From NCBI GenBank assembly GCA_958450365.1, contig CAUEEP010000737.1, positions 2,469,501 to 2,533,500 on the forward strand: a stretch of DNA of 64,000 bases, given 5' to 3'. The DNA is from Mesorhabditis belari (Eukaryota; Nematoda; Chromadorea; Rhabditida; Rhabditidae). Of the stretch, positions 21,982 to 30,541 are shown one piece after another. Each line of letters starts with the position of its first letter. The first letter of the stretch is position 1. Position numbers and translations under genes: made by a program. The notes below the pieces were generated by a model that had not been told where the DNA came from, did not search any database, and worked only from the letters and a program-made list of their open reading frames with translations.

Positions 21982-22196
21982 TTAAAAGTAGGCCGAATTG
22001 TTCCCTCCTTCCTTGTCTTTCTCCTTCTCATGGCTGTTCTTCTCGTTGTCCTTCTCCAACAAGTTGCTCGTCTTTGTAGGTTCACCGGGTACCGGATCTT
22101 AAAACCAGATATATTTGCGCTCTTGCAAAAAATAAAATCCCAAGGTAAAAGCTACCTTCTGCTCTTCATCCGCCTTCTGTACTGGTTTCGCTGTTC
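21982..22196 (-). other. Possible exons of a second Lys/Glu-rich gene
   Basis: An exon at 22196-22156 (GTAKPVQKADEEQK-like frame) and one at about 22099-21982 (PVPGEPTKTSNLLEKDNEK, stop at 21982) have the same charged composition as the CAAX gene downstream. However, the phases of the two exons do not agree for a single frame. It may be a diverged relative, an extra 5' part of that gene, or a relic. Confidence 0.25.
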
Positions 22197-22521
22197 CTAA
22201 AAACCAAAGTAAATGCTTATAAAACAAAAAAAACATACAGACTTATCGTGACTTTCCCTTTCAAACGTTTCCCTAGCAGGGCTTAGGACATGGTGCTTCT
22301 TTTGACGCTCCTTGTGAGACGTTCGTACTTTGTTCTGACGTTCATAATAAAAAAATTTACCTCAAACATGATAAGAATCAACTTCTTTTAGCGACGAGGG
22401 GAGTGGGACAAATGAAATAGAACTTGTCGAAAGATTAGAAATTAAAATTTGTTAGAATTTTTTATGTGACTAAGTTTCTGAAAATTTTTTATTTATATAG
22501 CATAAATAGCTTTTTACAGAA

Positions 22522-22804
22522 TACCGTATTTCTTTGAATAGAAGACCGGGTAAAGAGTATCATCGCGTACTCCTGCGTAGCAGCCCTTTTTAAAATTTCT
22601 TTTCTGCATAAAAGCTTTCAATCAAGTGTTATAGAGCTGGAAAATGACTCAAAAATACCACATGAGCTAACAGATTTTTGAGCCATTATCCAGCTCTATA
22701 GCACTTCATTGAAAGCTTTTATGGAGAAAAGAAATTTTTGGGCTGGTACGCAGGAGTACGCGATGATACTCTTTACCCGGCCTTCTATTCGAAGAAATAC
22801 GGTA
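22522..22804. repeat. Palindromic MITE-like element, family B
   Basis: Arms of about 100 bp beginning TACCGTATTTCTTTGAATAG are complementary over most of the element (CCGGGTAAAGAGTATCATCG, TAGAGCTGGA). Only a short loop (about 22640-22670) lacks a partner. No ORF of its own is present. It sits at the edge of the central 5S/SL1 block. Confidence 0.8.
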
Positions 22805-23007
22805 CTTGCTGATCTATGGAGTCTTTTTAAGCAAGTCCGGAATCAATTTTCAGCCCTAGGTGAACCCGTATTTTCCAAAATTTTCTCCACCATATAGTGA
22901 ATAATCTCCCGTGTGGTTCCGCGTCAGAGAAGAAGAGTTGACACACTCCTTGATAAAAAGAAATAAAGCATCAAAGCTTCAACTCCTTTCAAATTTTCGA
23001 CTTGTTT

Positions 23008-23104
23008 TGTGCATCCCCTAGCGGGGACGCGTTCCAAAATTTTTTCGAGACACTGTTGGTAGGTCTCGGGGTTAATGCTAACCTCAAACTTGGGTAATTA
23101 AACC
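23008..23104 (-). ncRNA. sls-1: SL1 spliced-leader RNA gene, copy D
   Basis: A full SL1 RNA with leader, three stems and Sm site AATTTTGGAAC. The last stem is GCGTCCCC/GGGGATGC. The upstream element (CTGGCACACGG) lies at the usual distance. It faces away from 5S copy 2, about 180 bp off. Confidence 0.9.
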
Positions 23105-23286
23105 GAAGATTGTGGTCTCTGTCGCGCTATCTGGACGAGCCGTGTGCCAGGTGCCGCTTTTTCTTACGAAACGAAACACACGAGAGGTACACACAGTCGT
23201 GTCGTCTCGCGTCTCTGCGAGGGCTGATGCTCTCTCGTGTTCGCTGGTGGCCGCCTATTTCAGCCGTCTTTCACAGCCACACACTC

Positions 23287-23405
23287 GCTTACGACCATAC
23301 CACGTTGAAAACACGGCATCCCGTCCGATCTGCCAAGTTAAGCAACGTTGGGCTCGGTTAGTACTTGGATCGGAGACGGCTTGGGAATCCCGAGTGCCGT
23401 AAGCT
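23287..23405 (+). rRNA. 5S ribosomal RNA, copy 2
   Basis: The 119 bases are identical to copy 1 by eye, including both ends of helix I, and are followed by five T. Together with SL1 copy D it forms the most intact unit of the cluster. Confidence 0.95.
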
Positions 23406-23574
23406 TTTTGCATTTTCGTGGATCGGTCTAGAGACAATTTTTGCACAAATTAACGGGGGAAATCGATTGCTTTTTGAATTTCCCACTTTAGTTTTTTTAT
23501 CCTCGGAGCTTTACAGTATACAACTTGCAAGTGCAATGTATTGGGTAGAGGGATTCTTTCTGGATATTCACGGG

Positions 23575-24110
23575 AAGTGGATCAATGAGGTGAAGAAAGC
23601 CGAACTGAAAATCAATGCTTCAAAGACAACCATTTGGCGAGCCGTCAAGGAAAACCCGAATATCGACTTGGAGAAACCAAACAAGTAATCTGTTTTGAAA
23701 CCTGAGCACAAGAAAGCTCGCTTGAACTTCGCAAAGAAACACATGAACTACGACCAGGTTGGGCTGGGCTTTTTATAATTAAGTTTTCCTGTGCTTAGGT
23801 AGTCTTTAGCGACGAAAAGAAGTTTAACCTCGAGGCACTCATGGTGTTATGCATTATTGAAGAGATCTGCACAAAGAACCAAAGCTTTTTGGCACACGCA
23901 ACTATGGAGGAGGTAACGTTATGGTTTGGGCCGGTTTTTCTTTCCAGGGTGTCGTCAATTTGAAGTTCGTGTCAAATCGGATGAACAGCCGCGATTACAT
24001 CAAAGTTCTGGATGATTGTCTCGTGCTGTTTCTTGCTCAAAAGCAACTATGACAAATTTTCAACAGGATAATGCGTCCATTCACAAGAGTCAACTCACGA
24101 AATCTTAGAT
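23575..24110 (+). pseudogene. Tc3-like transposase fragment in the 5S/SL1 array
   Basis: The plus strand reads NASKTTIWRAVKENPNIDLE, a stop, then LKPEHKKARLNFAKKHMNYDQ. A 41-bp intron ends at 23799, followed by VVFSDEKKFNLE, the first Asp motif of Tc1/Tc3 transposases. A frameshift near 23850 leads to TRNYGGGNVMVWAGFSFQG and VNLKFVSNRMNSRDYIKVLD, then a stop and FQQDNASIHKSQLTK with the second Asp. The third acidic motif and both ends are missing. This is a dead fragment inserted just after 5S copy 2. Confidence 0.8.
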
Positions 24111-24385
24111 GATTGTCAACCACGACCCGGTAGTCCTGCAGAATCTCACTGGAAGTATGAGTGGTAGAATTTTTCAAGTGATAAATCGTAATGGTGTTAT
24201 TACTGATTATTCTCCAAAATTCGAAAACCAACTAAATTTTCTTCACCATATAGTGGGTGATCTCCCGAGTGATTCCCCGTCACTGTTTCATTGAAAGTGA
24301 AGAGCTGACACACTTCTTGATAAATCACCATAAAAATCAAATAAAGCATCAAAGCTTCAACTCCTTTCAAATTTTCGACCTGTTT

Positions 24386-24482
24386 TGTGCATCCCCTAGC
24401 GGGGACGCGTTCCAAAATTTTTTCGAGACACCGTTGGAAGGTCTCGGGGTTAATGCTAACCTCAAACTTGGGTAATTAAACC
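24386..24482 (-). ncRNA. sls-1: SL1 spliced-leader RNA gene, copy E
   Basis: Leader, stems and Sm site as in copy D, with one change in the loop of the second stem (CCAACGGTGTCTCG). The upstream element is CTGGCACATGG. The 5S partner downstream is the damaged stub at 24655. Confidence 0.88.
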
Positions 24483-24654
24483 GAAGAGTGAGCTCTCTGT
24501 CGCCCTATAGAGACGGGCCATGTGCCAGATGCCGCTTTTCCCTATGAGATACACGAAAGGTACACACAGTCGTGTCGTCTCGCGTCTCTGCGAGGGCTGA
24601 TGCTCTCTCGTGTTCGCTGTTCCGCCATCGGCCGTCTCTCACAGCCCGACACTC

Positions 24655-24700
24655 GTTTACGACCGTACCGCGTTAAAAACACGGTATCCAAGGCATCCGG
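24655..24700 (+). pseudogene. Truncated, diverged 5S rRNA stub
   Basis: About 46 bases resemble the 5' third of 5S (GTTTACGACCGTACCGCG, ACACGGTATCC) with several changes, then homology ends. The internal promoter is lost, so it should be silent. Confidence 0.7.
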
Positions 24701-24869
24701 CACTTTTCAACAACTTTCAACACGGCATCCAACACTTTTCCAAGGGCAAAATTAGAGCCAAAACCATTTTTAAACTAAATATTTATTTTCCGACTTAAAT
24801 TGACTGGTAGGGGCAAAAGAAATTGAAAAAAATTTTGAGATCTTGACCGATTTTGTGGGGTTTTTGGTC

Positions 24870-25205
24870 GGTGAGGCATGTAATCTTCTGAGTACATCTC
24901 AAAGTCCGACTTTCGTTTCCTGAAAATAATGATAGAAGCAATCAAATCAAAATTGAACACTCACAAACATTTCTCACGTTTCATCCGCAAACTTTCGAAG
25001 GTAACGGCCCTCTTAAGCGTTTCTTCTTTATCGAGTAGCTTCGAAAACAAATTTGAAATGATATCAGCGTTTCAAATCTCTTTGAATGTCTGTGCGTCAT
25101 CGTTGAGCTCCTTGTGAAGATCGGGGAAAATTATTTTGCAAGTTTCAACATCCGAATTTGACTGAAGGTGAAGACATTCCGACATTTGATCGGCCTAAAA
25201 TCTAT
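24870..25205 (-). pseudogene. Captured fragment of an unknown gene, right copy
   Basis: This is the inverted counterpart of 2945-3298. The minus strand reads FPDLHKELNDDAQTFKEI and a stop, then ADIISNLFSKLLDKEETLKR, AVTFESLRMKREKC, an intron, and KRKSDFEMYSEDYMPH. It differs from the left copy by a scattering of substitutions. Confidence 0.45.
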
Positions 25206-25300
25206 GGATTACCTTTTAGAATGCAGCATTTTCATGTATAATCGTAATTTGAAGCTGTACCTCGTGTGATTATGCTTTTTGTATATACAAGCACCACAAA

Positions 25301-25328
25301 GTGTTTTCAACATGGTATGGTCGTAAGC
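25301..25328 (-). pseudogene. Truncated 5S rRNA stub, inverted copy
   Basis: The mirror image of the stub at 2830-2857, with the same breakpoint next to ACTTTGTGGTGCTTG. One base differs. Confidence 0.78.
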
Positions 25329-25496
25329 GAGTGTGTGGCTGTGAGAGACGGCTGAAATAGGCGGCCACCAGCGAACACGAGAGAGCATCAGCCCTCGCAG
25401 ACGACACGACTGTGTGTACCTTTCGTGTATCTCATAGGGAAAAGCGGCATCTGGCACATGGCCCGTCTCTATAGGGCGACAGAGACCACAATCTTC

Positions 25497-25594
25497 GGTT
25501 TAATTACCCAAGTTTGAGGTTAGCATTAACCCCGAGACCTTCCAACGGTGTCTCGAAAAAATTTTGGAACGCGTCCCCGCTAGGGGATGCACAA
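25497..25594 (+). ncRNA. sls-1: SL1 spliced-leader RNA gene, copy F
   Basis: Intact leader, stems and Sm site. The upstream element CTGGCACATGG ends at the usual spacing. It is the inverted counterpart of copy B. Confidence 0.9.
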
Positions 25595-25910
25595 ATGAAC
25601 TCTAAGATTTGAAATGGCTTGAAGCTTTGATGCTTAATTCCATTTTTATCGTGATTTATCAATAACTGTGTCAACTCTTCACTTCACTGACGCGGAATCA
25701 CACCGGAGATCTTTCACTATATGGTGAAGAAAATTTTGAAAAATACGGCTTCCCTGAAAATTGATTCCCAGCATCATTTTGTTATTTTCAGATGAGTAAG
25801 ACTTCGAGTGTTGATTTCGAATTTTGGAGAATTTCGAAACTTATAGTTGAAATGGCGGTGAATTGTGAATGTGGGAGGTGGACTTTGGGGGATCCCACAA
25901 TTGCACACCT

Positions 25911-25924
25911 TCTGGCCCACGGGG
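25911..25924 (+). promoter_or_regulatory. Proximal element of the variant SL RNA (V2)
   Basis: TCTGGCCCACGGGG begins 47 bp before the RNA start. The SL1 copies carry TCTGGCACACGGC or TCTGGCACATGG at the same distance (47 bp in copies A, B and H). This position and conservation fit the proximal sequence element of snRNA-type promoters, which recruits SNAPc. Confidence 0.65.
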
Positions 25925-25957
25925 CAGATAGATATCCAGAAAGAAATCGCCAAATAC

Positions 25958-26056
25958 GGTTCAATTACGCAAGTTAGAGGTTGATATTAACCCCAAGGCC
26001 CACATACAGTGTCTCTAGGAATTTTGGAACGGATTTCCCTTTTTGAGAAATCCACG
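25958..26056 (+). ncRNA. Variant spliced-leader RNA, copy V2
   Basis: The leader is identical to V1 (differs from SL1 at positions 5, 12 and 19), with the Sm site AATTTTGGAAC and the same replacement 3' stem GGATTTC/GAAATCC. It differs from V1 by one base in the second stem region (CCCCAAGG for CCCCGAGG). Its promoter element matches those of SL1. Transcribed, it would supply a second type of leader. Confidence 0.75.
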
Positions 26057-26255
26057 AATCCCATAGTCAGCAATTAAATCCTTTCTGAAGCTCTAATCCA
26101 AAAGAATCCCTCGACCTAATACTTTGACTTTGTAAGTTGTGTACTGTAAAGCTCCGAGAATAAAGAAACAATTCAAAAAGCAAAGAGCAATTTATCCTAT
26201 TAATTTGTGAAAAAATGATTTCCAAGTCTCCTGATCGATCCACGAAAATGCAAAA

Positions 26256-26374
26256 AGTTTACGGCACTCGGGATTCCCAAGCCGTCTCCGATCCAAGTAC
26301 TAACCGAGCCCAACGTTGCTTAACTTGGCAGATCGGACGGGATGCCGTGTTTTCAACGTGGTGTGGTCGTAAGC
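26256..26374 (-). rRNA. 5S ribosomal RNA, copy 3
   Basis: Full-length 119-nt 5S on the minus strand with few changes: ACCACACC for ACCATACC near the 5' end, and AAACT for AAGCT at the 3' end, which turns one helix I pair into a mismatch or wobble. It is followed by five T. It is probably functional or recently silenced. Confidence 0.9.
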
Positions 26375-26551
26375 GAGTGTGTGGCTGTGAGAGACGGCTG
26401 AAATAGGCGGCCACCAGCGAACACGAGAGAGCATCAGCCCTCGCAGAGACGCGAGACGACACGACTGTGTGTACCTTTCGTGTGTTTCGTAAGGAAAAGC
26501 GGCATCTGGCACACGGCTCGTCAACATAGCGAGACAGAGAACACACACTTC

Positions 26552-26649
26552 GGTTTAATTACCCAAGTTTGAGGTTAGGATTAACCCCGAGTCCTTGCAA
26601 CAGTGTCTCGAAAAAATTTTTGGAACGCGTCCCTCCAAGGGATGCACAG
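26552..26649 (+). ncRNA. sls-1: SL1 RNA copy G with altered core, probably defective
   Basis: The leader is intact, but the first hairpin reads GGTTAGGATTAACC and the second stem is weakened (CGAGTC/GTCTCG). The Sm site has an inserted T (AATTTTTGGAAC), and the last stem is shortened (GTCCCTCCAAGGGATGC). These combined changes make it the most decayed SL1 copy. Confidence 0.7.
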
Positions 26650-26756
26650 ATGGACTCGAAAATTTGAAATGGGTTAAAGCTTTGATGCTTAATGCTCGAT
26701 TTACCCCGTTAATTTGTGCAAAAATTGTCTCTGGATCGATCCGCAAAAAAGCAAAA

Positions 26757-26875
26757 AGCTTACGGCACTCGGGATTCCCAAGCCGTCTCCGATCCAAGTA
26801 CTAACCGAGCCCAACGTTGCTTAACTTGGCAGATCGGACGGGATGCCGTGTTTTCAACGTGGTGTGGTCGTAAAC
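26757..26875 (-). rRNA. 5S ribosomal RNA, copy 4
   Basis: Full-length 119-nt 5S on the minus strand. Like copy 3 it has ACCACACC, and its 5' end reads GTTTACG in place of GCTTACG. It lies in a tandem unit with SL1 copy H that duplicates the unit of copies 3 and G. Confidence 0.9.
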
Positions 26876-27005
26876 GAGTGTGTGGCTGTGAGAGACGGCT
26901 GAAATAGGCGGCCACCAGCGAACACGAGAGAGCATCAGCCCTCGCAGAGACGCGAGACGACACGACTGTGTGTACCTTTCGTGTGTTTCGTAAGGAAAAG
27001 CGGCA

Positions 27006-27018
27006 TCTGGCACACGGC
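27006..27018 (+). promoter_or_regulatory. Proximal element of SL1 copy H
   Basis: TCTGGCACACGGC starts 47 bp upstream of the SL1 RNA start. The spacing and sequence are shared by the SL1 copies and, with small changes, by both variant SL RNA genes. Assignment as a proximal sequence element is by position and conservation. Confidence 0.6.
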
Positions 27019-27052
27019 TCGTCAACATAGCGAGACAGAGAACACACACTTC

Positions 27053-27149
27053 GGTTTAATTACCCAAGTTTGAGGTTAGCATTAACCCCGAGACCTTCCA
27101 ACAGTGTCTCGAAAAAATTTTGGAACGCGTCCTCGCTAGGGGATGCACA
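27053..27149 (+). ncRNA. sls-1: SL1 spliced-leader RNA gene, copy H
   Basis: Leader, stems and Sm site AATTTTGGAAC are intact, and the last stem reads GCGTCCTC/GGGGATGC. It is the outermost copy of the right block and faces away from 5S copy 4. Confidence 0.88.
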
Positions 27150-27421
27150 AAACAAGTCGAAAATTTGAAAGGAGTTGAAGCTTTGATGCTTTATTTCTTT
27201 TTATCAAGAAGTGTGTCAACTCTTCACTTTCAGTGAAACGATGACGCGGAACCACACAGGAGAACATTCACTATATGGTGGAGAAAAAATACAGGCTCTC
27301 CTAGTGCTGAAAATTGATTCCGGGCTTGCGTGAAAAGTCCCATCCATAAACCAGCAAGGATTCTGTAAAAAGCTATTTATGCTATATATATAAAAATTAG
27401 AAAATAGTAAAATGTACTTAC

Positions 27422-27676
27422 CGTAACAAGGTTCTTGATTCCCCAATCACTATCAAACAAAATACCGAAGAAAACAAAAAGTTACCTATTTGCAGTAAGA
27501 GCCGTTGAAATCGGCGACAAAGTAGAGCAATCATCAACGAATTTGCGGAAATCAGTGGAATCAGTGGCTCCTAAAGATAAAAATTCTTCCTTTTGAATCA
27601 AAAAACCGATATAAAAACTTGACTTGTTTGACTCCAGGTGTGCTCCTTGTGGATGATTCTCGGGCGCCACCCAAAC
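27422..27676 (-). other. Exons of an unrecognised protein gene next to the array
   Basis: Three minus-strand exons join in phase: VWVAPENHPQGAHLESNKSS plus FYI, then GATDSTDFRKFVDDCSTLSP plus ISTALTAN, then SDWGIKNLVT. All have GT-AG borders and introns of about 35 nt. The reading frames look truly coding, but no start, stop or known domain is visible. Downstream it runs into 5S/SL1 array sequence at about 27340, which suggests the gene was cut by the array or that its end lies in altered sequence. Confidence 0.4.
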
Positions 27677-27979
27677 CTAAACAAAGAAATGCGTTATCTA
27701 TAAGCTAATTGTCGAAGAAAAATACAAAATAAGCATTAAAAAAACGAGATTTTGGGGCATTTATCATAAAAGTGGCAAATTTCTTTTTCATTTTCCTCTA
27801 AAAAATGGACGACCCGAGCTAATTTTGGCCGTTTTTTCGCGCATTTGATGCATATGGCCGCGCTCTAGGTGTAATAGATGAAAAAAAGTGCAAAAACATT
27901 AGCGAAACCATAGAAACATGCAAAAACAAGACGAGAATCAAGGATCTTAAAATCTAGTGGCGCTAAAATTAACGTTTTC

Positions 27980-28105
27980 AAGCCTTTTTCGCGCGCCGCT
28001 GAAATGAACGTCTTTTGGCCTTTTTTAGGCGGTGCTGAAATGAACGTTTTCGAGCCTTTTTTGCGCGGCGCCGAAATGACTCGCGCTGAAACGAACGCGC
28101 TTTTC
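27980..28105. repeat. GC-rich short repeats
   Basis: Three to four degenerate copies of a segment containing GCCGAAATGA or GCTGAAATGAACG, separated by GCCTTTTTNGCGC-like pieces. This is much richer in CpG than the surroundings. Confidence 0.5.
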
Positions 28106-28306
28106 TAACTAGATCCCGAAAAAAGGTACAAATAGAGAGCCGGCAAAAAGCATTTAAATAGCAGAATTCAATTGCAAAATTTTAAACTAAAGCATTTACA
28201 TTTATTGATTTACATTTATCGATGATTTATAACCGAGCGAATTGGGGCGAAAACGCATACTATCTTCTATTCAACCATCAACTTGCAGCGCGAATCGTCT
28301 TCAAAG

Positions 28307-30174
28307 ATGAGAAACGAATTGGAAAACAACGATCAACATGATGGAGATTCAATGGCAAATCGACCACTTCGTCCGCTCAAATCATCGCCAATTCCACCGC
28401 CAATCATCCCTTCGTCAACCCCGGCACCCACCTATGCTGCTTCGAATACGTTCGACAAGGTTTCTTTTTGATTTACTATATTTTCTTTTGTTTATTGGTT
28501 CACTTTGAACTCAGCAGCTAGTTTAATCTTGTTGTTAATAGCTTAATGTTGTATAAGGTTTTTGGTTGTAAAGGTTAAAGTATTCAAGAAAGTATTCTTG
28601 AATACTTTAACCTTTACTTTCTTTAGAAACTTGTGTTACCTGATCGTGATCGTTGGCGTGTGCCCGTAGAAGATGTTTACCTCGAAGGACAACTCGTCAT
28701 CTATGTCAAAACGAAATCGCTTCTTTGGGAATCGTATTCGAATGTGAAGACTCGTCCACTCACGCTCACTCGTCGTGGATTTCTCGTCATTTACATGAAA
28801 GGCAACAAAGGTTGTTGGATATTTTATTGCTTTAAGAAATTTTTGTTTGTTTAGGGTACATCATTGATGTTGGTGCAGCTAAATCGATCGAATCTGTCAC
28901 TGATAAACGAGGAGCAAATCCCTATGTGGGTGATTTGGAAAAATATTATTTGTTTCGTTGAACGTAACTGTTTTTTTAGTACCGCACTCACATCAAACTG
29001 CGCTACAGCTTTGGCAATGTTCACTTGTGGGGCTTTCATGAGAATGGACTCGATTGGAAATTGGCTGTTCAAAAGGCGTTCGAGCGATCGATTCCACCAT
29101 ATCGTTCACCAATCACATCCACTCCAAAACGTGTCATGTATGAATCATTTTTTTTAAATTTTCTTGAATCGTTGTTCAGTTTGTCTCCACCACAAACGGA
29201 CAACGCAATCACCCCACGTGGCAACGATGAGAAGAATGAAGAGACGGAGATGTTGAGTGCTGCTGAATACCTCGCTAAAATGGCAGATGTGGTCGAATCG
29301 GAGTATTTAGCTCCCGAGCTTCGTCCCATTACTCAAACTGGTTTGTTTTATTTTTTGTTAACCGTAATTTATCAATTTTCTTTAGAGAGTGCCGTCACGT
29401 GGATGAGCTTGACCGATGTGATCAATGAACAAGAAGAAGAAGAGGCCAATCAAGAAAGTCCCTATAAGAAAACGACCGATTTTCAAGATGCCGCTACGGT
29501 AAGCTTTGCTTATTTAATCTCTAATACATTTTTGTTTACAGAACATTCCCTCAGACACTCATATGCAGCGTGTTCGTCGATTCCTTCGCAAAAGCCTCCC
29601 AACAGTTGATCGATCCTTTTCCGCTCCTCATGTAAGATAATATGATCTTGTCAGTTATTCGCTTACTTAGATGACAGTTGAAGAAAAGCCAGCCAAGCAG
29701 CAATCTCGAACGAAGCCAGCCAAGCAACAATCTCCAATGAAGCCAGCGGATCTTAATACCTCTGCCAATCAGGAAAATGAGTGGGTATTCTTAGTCTTTA
29801 TTATAGCATTAAGTATTCTGGTCTTTGATCAAGTCATTTTAGGCAAAAATCATTCATGCCAAAGCACAATGTTGCCGAGATTTGCGCCAAGCTTGAAAAG
29901 ACTCTTTCAACTCGTCAACCTGTAAGCGAATTTATGATACTTTACATTTTATCTTTAGTCACGCGAGAAGAAAGGTTTCTACCGTTGGATCAAGAAGACA
30001 ACGCGTAGCCCAGAAAAGAAAGCACAGATTGAGGTGGGATTTTTGAAATACTCCTTGAAAAAACTAATTGCCAATGTTTAGATGAAAGAATCGATGACTT
30101 CAATGGTTGGATATGAGAAGTCACTCGGATGGGAAAGGCCGATGATTGGAACCGAGTCGGAGACAAATGTTTGA
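28307..30174 (+). CDS. Nematode protein with PH-like N-terminal domain, function unknown
   Basis: Ten exons were joined in phase, starting at 28307 with a CTTGCAG acceptor 17 nt upstream (likely trans-splice site) and stopping at 30172-30174. After a Pro-rich start (SSPIPPPIIPSSTPAP), exons 28627-28810, 28855-28925 and 28980-29140 give DRDRWRVPVEDVYLEGQLVI, TLTRRGFLVIYM, YIIDVGAAKSIESV and GNVHLWGFHENGLDWKLAVQ. This strand pattern ending in a Trp-containing helix resembles pleckstrin-homology folds. The rest is charged and low complexity: EEEEANQES, a repeated KPAKQQS, then KKGFYRWIKKTTRSPEKK and a Ser/Met-rich end. AATAAA lies at 30254. The PH call is by pattern only; it might bind phosphoinositides or proteins at membranes. 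Confidence 0.7.
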
Positions 30175-30541
30175 ATGAAGCCGCCAGCCTCCAGTAACAA
30201 ATGAAAACAATCACTTCTGCAATATTTCATTTGAATCTTTGATACTCGGATACTAATAAATGGGTTTTGGGGTTGTTTCTTTAATGATTTTAATCAGAAA
30301 GAGATTGGGTATTACAATAGTTATAAATAGTTAGAATAGGCATTCAGGTTTAGAAATTACAATTGAATGCTTGTTTCAAAGCTAAATTGGTACTGTATTG
30401 TTATTTTACAGTGCCATTTCTTTAGATTAAAGCCTCTTCTCCAAAGATCAACCACTCGACGGTGGAAACAAAATATTTTGGAAGTGAAAGAAACACGGAA
30501 CCATTCATTGCCTCAGATAAATTTCTTAGTCTTTGTAAAAA

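Noticed and set aside
25792..25977. ORF upstream of the variant SL RNA and its copy at 2175-2360
   Set aside because: It runs over the promoter element and into the leader itself. The duplicated block explains its conservation, and no splice or start context is seen.
26259..27047. Several ORFs of 60-96 codons repeated across the 5S/SL1 blocks (also at 1641-1945, 23110-23446, 24522-24755)
   Set aside because: They are chance frames through 5S rRNA genes and their spacers, on either strand, and repeat only because the array repeats.
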